64,000 bases of DNA from Ophiobolus disseminans (Eukaryota; Ascomycota; Dothideomycetes; Pleosporales; Phaeosphaeriaceae): positions 376,129 through 440,128 of the forward strand of contig MU006238.1 in NCBI GenBank assembly GCA_010093685.1, written 5' to 3'. Shown here piece by piece: positions 29,843 through 42,123 of this stretch. The stretch's first letter is position 1. Each line of letters starts with the position of its first letter. The notes beneath the pieces were generated by a model. That model was not told where the DNA came from. It saw nothing but the letters and a program-made list of their open reading frames with translations, and ran no database searches. Made by a program: the position numbers and the translations under genes.

Positions 29843-31964
29843 GCTTCATACTTTTCCGTTTTTGTCAAGCATGTTGTACTTCAAGAGGAAGTCGTGGGCT
29901 AGCCGTAGATGGATGAGATCTCCATCATGATCTGGTGATGTGTGCAATGGGCCATCGGCAATATGCCTCTACAAAATGGAAGATGAAAGTATGAGGTGGC
30001 GTTGACCATAGACTACCGTTGAAAATGCATTGCTTATTCCTAAGTAGATTCTTTGTAAAGATTTGACATACGAGCCTGCGTTACGCAGGCTCGTATGTCA
30101 AGGGTATTTGCTTGCTCGTAAGTGGCTGTTCACTCATTGTTGTGGAACTCAGAGGAAAGGCACTCGAAAACATCCTCAATGGTCAGGAGGTATCGATGCA
30201 ACTCATCTGTATAACAACCCAGATCACAGTGATGACTTTTGCAGTGACGCATGCAAGCATCCTTCAAGCCTGCATTTATACGATGCATCCTGACGGTAGT
30301 GCACGGTAGTAAAAGCTTGTCACTCGCCTACCCTGGTAAGGCGCACCACAAGGCATTTCCAACGTCAACTGCGCCTTCCAAACTGCATCCCGTTCCAATA
30401 ACTAACACACCCAATTGACGCACCGCCCAAAGCACCCGCATTGCTAACTAGTGATACAGGATCCAATGCTGCATGTCCGCGCACCACGAACTGACTATTG
30501 CTTCCATGCAGGAGTCCCAACCCGACGCGATGCCGCTTACGGCAGGCCATCGTAACGGTCGGAAACAGCTCCACAACGGCGCAATACATGGCCTCCCTTT
30601 GACCCGAAGGCCGATGCTCGCGGATCCTTGACGAAAATCCAGGCACATGTTTCACTTGATGACGGAACATGATCCCCGCGATCATCATGTCAGACAGCTG
30701 AATAGCAGGTCTCGCATATCGGACCCTAACCGTCCACGGGTGCTTACAGTGTAAGCTCCGAGTCTATTTCTCTACGCCCCTACGCACACTCTTTCACCGA
30801 TCGTGCTGGGGTGCGATGAGTTCAGTTTTCGGCCACACTTTGTGCCACAGGTGGCTGGAACGCCGCGCGCAACTCCATGCACGGTATAGGGCATGTCTGA
30901 TGTCGGAACCTCCGAGACTGAGGTGTTTACCAGCGGTTTGGAAAGAGAGTATTGACGCGTGGTGGCCAAGGAAACGAGGTCAGAAGACTGGTGGTTCGAT
31001 TTGAACCGCATGATTCGTGTGAACATGCGGAGTTGATCGCGATCCAATGGTTCTGCATGTTGGCCATAACGAAATCCTGCACAAGTTTAGGCTTGGTACC
31101 GTGTATGCAGGCTCGACGTGGGCTATTACTACCGGCATTCTACTAAGGCGGCATTCTGCAGCAATAGTACGCAGTAGTCTCAGGCACGGTGCGAGTTTGC
31201 GTCTTGCGTCACCTTCGTTCACACACTTTGATATCAGTCATCACGCCTTCAAAACACGTCCAAAGTCGGCTTTCAGCACACGGGCACGCGCATTACGAAT
31301 ACAGAACAGATGACTAAACATCGCAAAGCACCACAGTCGTCGATGTCACCACAGACTTTGACTATCATGAGTCGTACCATATAAGCGTGCAGGTGTACTG
31401 CAGCGGCAGATATGTTACGAATGGAAGGATTCCCTTCCGAACAAGTGGCGTTCCACCATACTGGCTCTTTCCTCGTGGTGGCGCCATGACCTACCAGTAG
31501 TACCTGAGCACGCCGCTACACTGGTAGCGGGAGCGGGCAAGGCTCACACGCATTGTGGTGGGGAAGCGGGTCAGGCTCACAGACTACACCACAAGCGACA
31601 ACCACGATATGCATTCGAAGCAATCCTCCAGAAGCAAGGAGAGGTTCTGCAGGTGAAACTGAAGTAGACGTCGAAAGCTAATCAACCATACTCGGGTCCG
31701 CTGTGTTGTTTGTACAAAATTCTACGATGCTGTGTGGCTGTGTACATGAAGCGTCGGGTGGCCTTCAATCTAACCCAAAACATGAAACCAACCCACCAAC
31801 AAGAAAGAAACTCCCCCAACGCCCTAGGAAAATGCCCATCAAATGAATCAAACTCCACGCGCCTCCAACTCAGGGAATAATAATGTTGTTAATGCCGTTG
31901 CCTCGCATGCTTCTCTTAATGTCGTGCCAAGCATAACTGGTTACTCTATCATTCCTGCACAGCC
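29843..31964. other. Gene-poor intergenic region
   Basis: About 2.1 kb with no gene I can support. It includes the hairpin at 30063-30101 and, near 31480-31570, several short repeated words (GCTCACA, GCGGG). This is the 3' side of the Myb gene. Confidence 0.4.
30063..30101. repeat. Perfect 18-bp inverted repeat with a 3-nt loop
   Basis: The left arm TTGACATACGAGCCTGCG and the right arm CGCAGGCTCGTATGTCAA are exact reverse complements around the loop TTA. A transcript of either strand would form a very stable hairpin. It lies outside any gene. Confidence 0.9.
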
Positions 31965-33471
31965 TCAAAAGCGATACAAAGGATTCTGTTGCAGCCTGGG
32001 ATCCGGGTATGTCGTCGGCTGCAGCGAATCATAGTGCTGGTTGTCGGACCAAGCTCTGGCTCTGGGCACGCTAGTGGGAGCCGCGTTCGGCATCGCAGAG
32101 TAGGTTGCTCGGGCAGGGGATCTCGAGTACGAGCGGCCAGTGGTCATGACTGGACGAGGCATGCCGTAGTCGTCGTAATGCGTTGGCACTGCTGCTGTGT
32201 AGGAGATGGGTGATTGGGCTTGCATAGGCGCGGAGACGTTCATCGAGGTGCTGGTCCAGTTCCAGTGCGCTGCAGCGGCGGCGCTCGACACGTTGGAGCC
32301 GAGGGTCCGTGGCGGAGCAAAAGTGTAGTCGGGCATGGTATTTGTCATGTCGGTAGTGGGTAGAGTCATTGGTAAACCGTAGTCTTGTGGCGACGACCAT
32401 GCTGAAACTGAATCGCTTTCTAGATTGGACCATGAGCGGTGTCTACTTGCCGAGGTGACTTGAGATTGCGGCGGCATCAAAGCGCCGTAGAGGCTGGGGT
32501 CATACGAAGTGTAGTCGCCTTCTGGGGAGTACTGTGAGAGAGCAGACGGTGTATCGGGCTCAGAAGGCGTGCTGGCACGACTAGGGAGGGTGATGCCCTG
32601 GTTCTGGTATCGCCGAACAAGTACTGTGTATCTAGATTCAATCAGAACAAGGATCCAAAGCTCCTTCAATAGTCATACCGATTCTTGATGCAATTCTTCG
32701 ACCGGCCTGGGAAGTGTTCTCGCTGGATGTCTTTCCAATGTCTCCCCAAGTGTTGCGTTGCCTCGATGAGGATGTGGTCCTGATGCTTGTCAGTACATGA
32801 CAGAAGTGTTAAACTTGATGTCGACAATATAACATACCTCCTCATCGCGCCATTCACTACGATCAAGATCGGGGTCAAGGGACTGCTGCCACCGCTTTGC
32901 GCATTCTGCACCATAGTCAGCTTGTGCGCATCAATGTCTACGGCAGGATACTTACGGTCTGCACTCCTGGATTCGACGCAGCTCGCAACAAGTGTCCATC
33001 TACATCAAGACAATTAGCAGTGAATTCGGAAAGGAGGTGGTAGCCTTACCTTTGCCCATGTTGCTGTACCCCTCTAGCAAGTAATTCATCTTCGCTTTTG
33101 GACCACTGCCCCTTCTTCAACCCACCCGCTACAGAGTTGTGCCATCTTTTGCGGCAGTCCTTGTTCGTTCTCCCTGGAAGTCGTGCGGCAATTCTGCACC
33201 TGCGGGATGAGTCAGATATGATACGAGGACATTGGATGAGCGGAAGGCGCCGCTTTGTGGAGAAAGGCGTACCAATCTTTAATATCACCACCTCCAACTA
33301 CTGAATGGCAATCGTCAGCCTGGTTCGTCAAGAGGACCATTAAACATTGGATGCATGCTGAGCAAGCTTCGAACTGTGCAGGCCGGACTCACGTTGTATT
33401 TCTACCTCTTCTCGCAATTTTTGATCCTCTGCCAATGTCCACTTGCGTGGCTGTCGACTAACGGTCTGCAT
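31965..33471 (-). CDS. Three-repeat Myb-like DNA-binding protein
   Basis: Seven exons on the minus strand: 33471-33393, 33300-33273, 33199-33050, 32999-32956, 32905-32838, 32779-32679 and 32631-31965. The introns are 92, 73, 50, 50, 58 and 47 bp and all phases agree, giving 378 residues. Three Myb/SANT repeats follow in series. R1 is RKWTLAEDQKLREEVE, then DWCRIAARLPGRTNKDCRKRW. R2 is KGQWSKSEDELLARGV, then RWTLVASCV and SADQCAKRWQQ. R3 is SEWRDEEDHILIEATQHLG, then HWKDIQREHFPGRSKNCIKNRY. The regularly spaced Trp residues are present, though some positions are replaced. The C-terminal 220 residues are Ser/Thr/Pro/Tyr-rich, like a transactivation or regulatory tail. It probably acts as a nuclear transcription factor; target genes cannot be inferred. 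It sits alone in a gene-poor stretch. Confidence 0.85.
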
Positions 33472-35919
33472 TGCTGCTAAGCGTTTGATGTCGTTCGCGT
33501 CGTCTACGTCCAAGGCGCTGCTGAATGAGGACCAAGTGTAGTGAAACGCTTTCCTTCTGGGAATATGCTGAGTCTTGTGGGCAACCGTCTAGGCAACCGG
33601 CTGTGGGAGGTACAATATAAGAAGCAAGAGATCCTGGTAACAAACCAACTGTATCGTGATGCAGATGGTTGCTTCCCTTGAAGTGTTATAGATGCGAACG
33701 ACTTAGAACAGTTGAGATTAATTCCGACGCGCAGGTCAGACAGGGTAGCAAATTCTTGATTGAGGCTTGGTAAGATATGGCCAGGGGTGGAGGATACCAA
33801 GACAGATCATCTTTGCATGGGTACCACTTGTCGAGGACGATCCATAAGATTGATCCCCTGCTCGGTAGGCTTGCAGGTGCGTGCTCACCTACATGACCCG
33901 AGCCAAGGATCCTAGCAGAGGTCATGTCCCATGCGTTGCAGCGAGGCTTTGCAGATATGGCCTGACGTATGAGATTAGCGCAACGTCTGACGGGCCGTCG
34001 ATGATGAGCTATACAGCCCCCAAGCATACCGCTTGGGCCGGCCCCTGCAAATTTGGTAAGGCTGCATGGACCACATACACCGCTAGAAGTTGGCTGGTTT
34101 CCAAATAGAGCTATCTGTTAATGGATTAGGAAGTAAGCTTATCGCTCCACAAACCCTTTTGTATACACTCAGGTGCAATACAAACACTTTCACAATCGAG
34201 TGGTGTAGAGTTTGAACGCTGGCTATTCTCGCTTACTCTACTGATCTCACTCTATATGTGGGGCGAGGTCTGGCGCGAGGGCATACACCTATTTTGTCAA
34301 AATTCCCAGCGCATTCACGTTAATCGTGATTACATATCGTAGTTTCTCTGAAGCGGTTATAAGCCAGTGTGAAGAGATAGGGCCTGGTGATTTTCGGCAA
34401 ACGAATGATTGTAGCTCCATGTGTGTCGTGGCTGAGTCGCGAGCTACTTCCCGAATAGGCCACGTACCGTTCCTGCAACTGGACGCCTCACCGGAGGCAT
34501 GCGCGTGCTTGCTGGTATGTCCACGGTCCGAATGAAGATGCAAAGTTGCAGGTGCGGGGATTACGCCTTTGGTGGATGTCGCGCTTAGGCCGGCTGCTGC
34601 CGTGAACGTCAGGGCATGAAATATCTCATATCAAAAACCTGTGCCCTGCGACGCCCAGTCAGCAAGATGTGACGCAAAATGAGAAGTTGTTACCAGCTAC
34701 TGTGATTTAGCGGCTGAAGGACCGTGTAGCTCAAGTCAGTGCGAGGAGTGTCTCTCCCTGCGGAGCTAATCGACCACACTCTCGGAATACGAAAGCATTC
34801 CTGAGCAAGCTATGTGTCATGGAAGGGGTGGGGTGAGTGATGATGGAGAGATGCAGACACAGACGAGAGCAAGGCTTCAGCCCTACCTAGGTAGAGATGG
34901 CACGTGCGCGCACCTGCCATCGAGCCTCATATGGCCCCAAATGGAAACCTGACCTATTCTTGACGCCGAAAATGTAGCCGCATTGTAAGGAAGAACCTCG
35001 TTGTGGTCAACATCGTGGTGTCTGGTGGAGCCTCCGTGGTCTTACCGTCATCTTCCCCAGCAACAGGCCTATACAAGCAATCTCCAAGAGATCCTCGCGA
35101 CGACTAGGCGTGCTGCAGCCAAAATCTTCTTCGGTGCTTATAGGTATGGCGTTGATGAGTATTGGATGCTGCTGAAACTACGGAGCGGGACGCATCGCGC
35201 ATCAGTTGAAATTGGTTTTGTGCAGTATGACATAAACACTAATGCAAGCAGCTTCCAAGGCAAAAAGGATGTTTGGACGAGAAGCCGATCCGAATGAGGC
35301 AATTACTAGCTACACAGCTATTCTCTCAGGGCATGTATTTCGGTCGCAGCCCGATCCAATGGGCCACCGCGAGAAAAACCCACCGCTCTTTGCTGGGGCT
35401 GAGACTAAGGCTTCCATGTACGACGTTGAACAACACCAAGACACAGCCAGTAACGTTGTGAAGCCTCAGGCTGCTCGTGCAACGTCGTTGTGGGTATCGC
35501 GCATAGTCTAGCTGTCCGCCCAGATATCTGATCAATTCACATTGCAAGCAGCAACCACTTCGCGGTCGATTGAATTCATAGTTCGCCATGTGCTTCCTCT
35601 CTAGCGTGTAGTTGCTGAGATAAGTAGCAAATCCTTACACAAGCATTCGTGGTACCTGAGAAATGTGATATACGAGCACTTGGCCAATGCTTGACCCCCG
35701 CATCGTGTTGACGCGCAGGCTGAAAACCTCGGGCTGACCGGAGCCAGGGGCTTCGTTCGAGTCTATCAAGCGACCGTTCGTCCGAACGTATAGGGCTGAA
35801 AAGGTAGACTTCATTGTGGCGATTCATGTGGCGCAAAGCAAACCGTGCCTGCAGGTCTCGGGGATAATGTATGTGGTCGGTGTGGTCCCGAGTCCCGGTC
35901 ATGCTACCGAATTGGAAGC
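33472..35919. other. Gene-poor intergenic region
   Basis: About 2.4 kb: the Myb promoter side and the 3' side of FYV7. Open frames up to about 115 codons occur on both strands but overlap each other and lack motifs. A 12-bp palindrome CTACCTAGGTAG lies at 34883-34894. Confidence 0.4.
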
Positions 35920-36598
35920 TCAAGCTTTGCCCATGCTTCGCTGTATTTTGGTAAGAAGCACTGTGCTTTCGAGACCCAGCTTTCTCTTCCCATTCGATCC
36001 GCCGTGGGCCTTCGCCATGGTCTTCCGGAACCGCTCCCGCTCAGCGAGCTTTGTTGCCCTTTCTCTGTCTGCCTCTTCTCTCGCCTTCTGCCGTACTTCG
36101 GCTTCCACCCTGTTCCTTCTGGCCACCTCGCTCTCCTTTTGAAAAGGCTGGGGTCGTGGTCGCCGCTGTCTGCGCTCGCACGGGCGTTCGTGGCTTGGCT
36201 CTGGCGACTTGTTTTCCAGCATCTTCACCCGGTCGGGATGCGGCTCGAGATTGGGTTCCGGCATTGGCTCGGCAGGCTTATCGTTATCGCCATCGCCATT
36301 GCCATCACTGGCTTCGGCTTCGCGGTCGTAGACAGACCTGCCAGATGGGGCGGGCTCTTTTTCTCCCCTGGCCTTGATCTTGGCATATTGTTGCTTCAGC
36401 TTCGCCCGGTGAATCAGGTCCTTCTTAATCTTCTGCACTGATCATCCAGTCAGCATGCGACACATATAGGCGAGGTCATTACATACCTTTCCGTTTGTAG
36501 GTCCCATCTGGCAGATTTGCGGGTCCCACGCAAAAGCCCTTCTTCTGCTTCTTTGCAGTCCGCCGTGAGTCGTCTTCGTGTGGCCGTTTTGGCGCCAT
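35920..36598 (-). CDS. FYV7: FYV7-family rRNA-processing protein
   Basis: Two exons, 36598-36487 and 36437-35920, with a 49-bp intron at 36438-36486 (GTATGT..ATCAG), encode 209 residues. The family is a small basic nucleolar protein needed for pre-18S rRNA processing in yeast. The N-terminus MAPKRPHEDD with KKQKKGF is followed by the family signature GPANLPDGTYKRKVQKIKK, which is created only when the intron is removed, and then DLIHRAKLKQQYAKIKA. The middle is acidic and disordered (DGNGDGDNDK). The C-terminal half is a long charged helix (RRNRVEAEVRQKAREEADRE) that probably forms a coiled coil, ending in the basic GGSNGKRKLG. The start ATG at 36598 has the strong context CACCATGG. It is divergent from the ATOS-like gene. 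Confidence 0.88.
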
Positions 36599-37266
36599 GG
36601 TGGTTCTGATGTGATGTTACGAAACTGCAGGGACTCGTCGGGTGGAGGAAGGCGCGACCCAAAATCTTTGCCAAGCTTTTCGAAGTGGGCCCCTCAGAAC
36701 CAGTCACGTCAAGTGGAGCCCCGCGGCAAAGAGACTTGTGCCTCACCTTCGTGCACCGTCTCAACGTTGCAGAGACGGATCGCTTTCTGCGGCTACCTAC
36801 ATGCGACAGAAGGGACGCATTCCTCGTCGTGTGACTTTCTCAGCGCCAAAGCGCCGGCCTGACCCGGTCTGGGCGTGCGGTACTTTATCAGCAGCGATTA
36901 GGACGTCGCGGTCACGCCTTTGTCAAAACTCGCAGCGCGTCATCACCCGAAACCTTGTCGCAATCCTCTCCTCACTTCAGCCGGGAGTTCCACGACGTTT
37001 CGCCTTTCAAAACTGGGAAAAAGGCTGCACAATGAGACGCCCGCTGGTGCCAGCGAAGCTCTGATCAATACGGAAACTTTACCTCATGCCACTCCCCGGG
37101 CCAGCAAGTGCTCCCACCGCTTGACCTATCCCCGCCCGTACCAAGCTGCCATCGCAGTGCTCCACGTCTGTCACAGTCACACCCGGGCTCCATAAGCTTG
37201 CCACCTATCTTGCATTTTGTTTCGTACTCTTGTCCATGTTGTCTCTTGCAATAATTTTACTCGAAC
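36599..37266. promoter_or_regulatory. Divergent promoter region between FYV7 and the ATOS-like gene
   Basis: About 670 bp between divergent start codons. Open frames here on the plus strand have no motif. No clear TATA box was seen. Confidence 0.35.
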
Positions 37267-39745
37267 ATGCCCATCTTCCATGACCCACCTGACAGTCCGC
37301 CGAGGCGGCCATCGTCACGTCAGATGTCTTCCACTGGACAGCGACCTCGAACTGAATTAAATCTGTCGCTGCTTCATAGCATGAGCCCCGGGGAATGTAC
37401 TGAACTAGATGCACACGATCAAACCGGGTCGCTTGCACCGTACTTGGAACGAAAGCCTTTCGATCGTGCAGATCTAATCGAACGACTGAAGCGAACAAAG
37501 AGTCCGACCTGGGGAAACCGGCGAAACGTGAGTCGAGCATAATTTATCAAGAGTCGAGGCTATCTTCAGATAATGCAAAGACGAAGCTGACAGCTAGCCA
37601 TAGGACCGACATGGCCACGATCGAAGTAACGAGCCCAGCCCCATCTCTCGAGACCGCCCAAAGACCCCATTGCTACACTCCTCCGAGACCAAACCCACAC
37701 GCACATCCACTCCAGACCCACCTCGAGACTTCGCCACCCTCGGATTGGAGATCGAGCGTCCTCGTTCTGCTCTACATTCGGGCGACTTCAGAGAAAAGAA
37801 GGAAGATGGAAGCTCTGCCAGTGGGTCATCTACGGCGCCTTTCCTAGCCACCTCTCCCGTTGTCCCCTGGAATCGCTCCTTTCCAGCAGCAGCTTACCCA
37901 TCACAACGGAACGAGGCAGCATACTCGTTCGACAAAGTATTCGGTCAAGACACCCGAGCAGTCTCCCGGGCACGGGCAATATCGCAGTCGTCAACGAGCT
38001 CGTTTGCTTTCCTGCCGCCTACAAGTCCGCTAGTGCACCAGGCAAACAACACCGATCTAGACTTTTCATCCAGACCAGGGTCTAGACAAACATCCAGGAG
38101 TCCAGAAAGGAACAACAGACGGCATACCTTCTCTCCTACATCTTTTCTAACTTACCAAACCACTCCTCTAGCCAAGTCAGCGTCTGGTACCCCAGCGGCG
38201 CGTCACCTGCGCTACGGAAGCTCCATACCCTATCAGGCGCATCAACCGAGACGATCCATGACCTTTAATCAGGAGCAGTCTCAATCAAATCCACACTCGC
38301 CCTATCTGAAATCAAGGCGCCCATCGTTTTCGTCAGAAGCGTCGCCCTTGCAACATGCTCCGATGGTCGGTTCGTACGAGGAGTCTATATTACGTGGGAG
38401 GATGTCCACCACCCCGTCCCGCCCGTTAGACTTTGTCGCAAAGATTGGTGTATTAGGGAGAGGAGAGTGCAAGTCGAGTCTCGAATGCCCGCCTCATGTT
38501 ACAGTCCCTTTCCCTGCTGTTTTCTACAGCTACAATACTGGGAATGGTCGGATCTCGGACAACGAACCAAGCCCATATGTGGGTTTAATTGACCTCGAAA
38601 ATTCGCTGCCGACACCGAAGGAGGCCACGGAAAATGGTCACCGCAAACGCAGGCACGCTGTACCTGCACCAGACCATGATGACCTGGATTTTCGGATATC
38701 GAGCCTACATGAAAGTGCTGGTCAAAACGCACCAAACGAAGCACGGAAGAAGGAGAAGAGAAAAAGAATATCTACGTCGCCAAAGGCGCCACCCGGTGGC
38801 AGTTATCGCATACCACCGCAAGGCCAATTACAAATCGTCCTCAAGAACCCCAACAATACCGCCGTGAAGCTGTTCCTCGTTCCTTACGATCTTTCGGACA
38901 TGGCGCCCGGGCAGAAGACGTTTATTAGACAGCGCAGCTATTCTGCAGGCCCCATTATTGACATGCCGACGTCTTCGCGCAACAATTTGGGCACAGATCG
39001 ACCCGAAGCCGCACTCAGCAATTCAGAGGACCCGAATGATCGTCCGATCCTGCGTTATTTGATACATCTAAACATATGCTGCCCATCCAGGGGTAGATAC
39101 TTCCTCTACAAGAGCATCCGGGTTGTCTTTGCGAATCGGGTACCGGATGGGAAGGAGAAGCTGCGGAACGAGATTCAGCAACCAGAGCCCCGATATAGTA
39201 CATACAAGCCATCACGCGATATTGTCGCATCTCAATACGGATCTCCGGCTGTGCCTCAGTTGACTTCCGACAAAGCCTTCCGTCGTCGCAGCGCGGGATG
39301 GCCTCTTTCTAGGTCCCAACAGGCTTACGACCAACTTGATGGGCTAAGTCAGCGTCCACCTATTCCTCCGCCAGCTGTCAAGTTCACGGGTGGTACTCTA
39401 AACTCATCTGCATCTAGCGGCTTTAGCTCGCCCATGACCGGTTTAGATCCGATCCCTTTCAACCTCACCCGACTAGCAGCAATCGAATCCAGACCAGTTT
39501 CTCGCGATCGAATGGATGTTGACATCAAGGTTCCTTTCAGAACACCTGGCGCCTCTCCAAAGTCTGGCCTAGTCAGCCCGATTGGCTCACAGGGCGCGTT
39601 TGAGAAGCTCACCAAGGGTGATGTTGGCTATGGTGGAAACGCTTTCAGTCCGTTGGGTAGCCCGACCTCGCCACCTAGCGCTGGCCTTCTTTCACAAAGA
39701 CTCCGTGGGCTTGAAGTCCGGCGCAACGAGGAACCTGATGAGTGA
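37267..39745 (+). CDS. ATOS/FAM214-like protein (meiotic chromosome segregation family)
   Basis: Two exons, 37267-37527 and 37604-39745, with a 76-bp intron, encode 800 residues. After a long Ser/Pro/Arg-rich disordered region, residues about 325-385 match the conserved ATOS-like domain (GSYEESILRGRMSTTPSRPL, then FVAKIGVLGRGECK and the aromatic PFPAVFYSY). Residues about 465-620 match the partner domain described as chromosome segregation during meiosis: YRIPPQGQLQIVLKNPNNTA, VKLFLVPYDLSDMAPGQKTF, IRQRSYS and YLIHLNICCPSRGRYFLYKS. The pair is the usual fungal and metazoan FAM214 architecture. The S. pombe member is linked to meiotic segregation and the animal members to transcriptional regulation, so a nuclear role is likely. 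The tail is again Ser/Pro-rich. The exon join is in phase 0 between RRN and DRHG. The start ATG at 37267 has context GAACATGC. Confidence 0.85.
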
Positions 39746-41548
39746 ACATCTCGGGTGTACATCTAAACTGTTCTGTTGATTCTTTTTGTTGTGTTTCTAG
39801 ACGCTTGGATCGTTTTTTCTTGTTGTTGTTCATATCAATACCCCAACTTTTCCGTCTTCTGCATGGGTTTGGGCGTTCATTGCCTCTTGGATAACGGACA
39901 ATGATCAAGTATTTGTGGTCCTCCGCGCTATCACCCTACTCCTGATGTTGACTTCTTTATATACACAAGCCAACATATCTTGACGCTTGCGGTTATTTGT
40001 TCACATTCTTCCCTCGTTGGTCCTTCGGCTACTTCAACTCATGCCTTTCAAAACTATTGTTACATATCCAGTTGCTGCTCACTATCGCTGTGGGCTCCAC
40101 ATAGTCCGCCATAATACTCAACAGCAAATATCTTCTATTAGCATGGAGCAGGGCGCGAAACTCCACCACTGCGCATCAAATTTCCATTATGGCAGCGTCT
40201 CTCAGTGGGCCGATGAGTTATCCACCACAGGTATGTTACGTTGATACTACCGTGGTGCGCCCGGGAATCGTTGGACCCATAACACCTTGGCCATAAGGTA
40301 CTGCTGGTACATGGGCGAGCAGCGGAAGACTAAGTTCAATAAATGGATGCAGTACGGTGTCGAGGCGAGAGACAGAGAGCTAGCTGCGCACCCCAGGCGT
40401 AGTCGCTCCACCTGTGACAAATAGACCTCAAGAAGAATCATAAGCCATTCATCTTTCTTCGCCGGACACGCACAAAACGACACGTAATCTCCGAACGTAA
40501 TCGTAGCTCTCAAGCCTGGGAAGAAAGATTCGAAATCATCTCTTTTTCGGGAATTGCGTCGCGATGTACACATGTATCCGCCAGCTCGAAAACGTCCTTT
40601 CGTGCGGCTCGCGACAATTTTTGTGTGTCAATAGATGGTAATCGACCACCGACTCTTCGCCGGAAATGTAATCTGAACACGCGATTTATCGATGGGATTA
40701 AAATGAGACGAGATGGTCGCTGTTAAGTGGTTTTGGGGGGCCAGGGCAGCTCGAAGGAATTTTGCCTGGCTACGTCAAGTCGTTGTGCCATGGTTACAAA
40801 GAACGAATAGTGTATTTCTTTCTGGGGATGGCATGATATCTTTCTTTCCGGAGATAGATGGCATTAACTCGGATCCGGATTGGTTTTTCTAGGCGTCCCA
40901 TTCTGCTGGGCAATGTATTTCGGGTACCGATGTTTCGAGATTGCGGCGGGGCCAACCAATCACGCAGACTTTGCAAAACCAGCCTCGTTGAAGTTAATGC
41001 CTATTTTGGTACCACGAACTGATGCTTTATTCGCATTTGTTGTCGGTGGTTCACTTCAGCGAGTGACGCAGAAGGGTTGTGGTGGCATTTCAGGGAAGCG
41101 GATGCTCGGGTTGCGCGTGGCCAGACACCCTTCATGCACACTTCCACCATGCTAATGTACGCCAAACTATGATAATCTCATGTCTAGTACCTTGATCGCT
41201 CCGACTTTTATCCCTTGCTCGGCTGATATACTACGCGCGCCGCTCACATAGCGCTTGCTTTAAGCAGGTACTCGACCACACAACTCAGCCCCAACCATGC
41301 TCCTTCGGTAATCTCGCGTCCCTATCCCCAACACATTTGCTCTCCGGACGGATCATGGACTTCTCGGAGTAAGGCTCAGTTGTCATTAGCGAATGCTGCA
41401 AGTTAAGTATATAATAGCTTGTTGGTCACGTCGTACCAATATCACCAAGAGCACCAAGAGCAAAACTACCTTCCAGACACTACATCAATTTCAATCAGCC
41501 ATTACCATATTTCTACCAAAGCAGATCAAACCATTCAACCATCCAACT
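39746..41548. other. Intergenic, no gene seen
   Basis: About 1.8 kb. Open frames such as 40247-40573 (minus) show no motif or splice support. The right end is the promoter of a small secreted protein. Confidence 0.4.
41408..41415 (+). promoter_or_regulatory. Possible TATA box of the small secreted protein gene
   Basis: TATATAAT lies about 140 bp upstream of the ATG at 41549, a common spacing in filamentous ascomycetes. The assignment rests on position and sequence only. Confidence 0.35.
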
Positions 41549-42123
41549 ATGCAGCTCCTCGCCTTCGCATCCGCAGCCCGCGTTCTCCTCTTCCTATCGA
41601 GTGGCTCTCCAGCGGGTAAGATCTTCAATTGCGCAAACAGCCACATCAACTAACCACCCCCACAGACGCACACCCACATCAAGTAGCGACCCCAACAGAA
41701 GCCGGCGCCATACTGCCTCGCGAAACATGGGCTCCTCCTCCTAAGGTGGAGTTCGATAACAATTTCGCCATCAGCATCGTCGCCGACAAGAACAAGACCA
41801 TAGCAAACGAATTCACTTGGCGCTTCATTTCGGGCACTTATGGAGAGCCAGTAGGGTGCCGCTTGGGCTCCGCAATGACAGAGTATATCCCTTCAAGCTC
41901 GAAGGAGCCATATTATCCTGGCAGTACTTCAAAGTTCTGGGTGGACCAAATGGATTGCGTGTACAAGAACTCTGGAGGCAATGCGGGGTCGTTGAAGTGT
42001 CTCGGCATTGATGTCAAATGTGATCTTGACCCGGCGACTGGGAAGGCGAATAAGGGAAGGTATGACTGTGGAGAACTTGAGAGGCAGCCGATGTATACGT
42101 GTAGTCCGAGGCTCGGGCACTAA
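41549..42123 (+). CDS. Small secreted cysteine-containing protein (effector-like)
   Basis: Two exons, 41549-41615 and 41666-42123, with a 50-bp intron (GTAAGA..CCACAG, branch ACTAAC), encode 174 residues. Residues 1-22 (MQLLAFASAARVLLFLSSGS) are hydrophobic with a small-residue end, like a signal peptide; the intron falls right after it. The mature part has six Cys: GCRLGS, DCVYK, KCLG, KCDL, DCGE and TCSP, enough for three disulfides. There is no membrane segment or GPI signal. FTWRFISGTYGEPVGCRLGS looks like a compact beta-rich start. I do not recognise the family. Size, signal peptide, cysteine content and the accessory neighbourhood (HET gene next door) fit a candidate effector or antimicrobial-type protein, but that is inference. 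Confidence 0.72.

Noticed and set aside
26392..31964. Transposon or retroelement in the gene-poor region
   Set aside because: No transposase, integrase or reverse-transcriptase motif, no terminal repeats and no target-site duplication were seen.
34883..34894. Palindrome CTACCTAGGTAG, with a similar TACCTAGGTA at 42581-42590
   Set aside because: Short self-complementary CCTAGG words are common in such genomes. Two copies 8 kb apart give no evidence of function.
40247..40573. Minus-strand frame of 108 codons
   Set aside because: No recognisable domain or signal peptide; the Cys positions follow no pattern.
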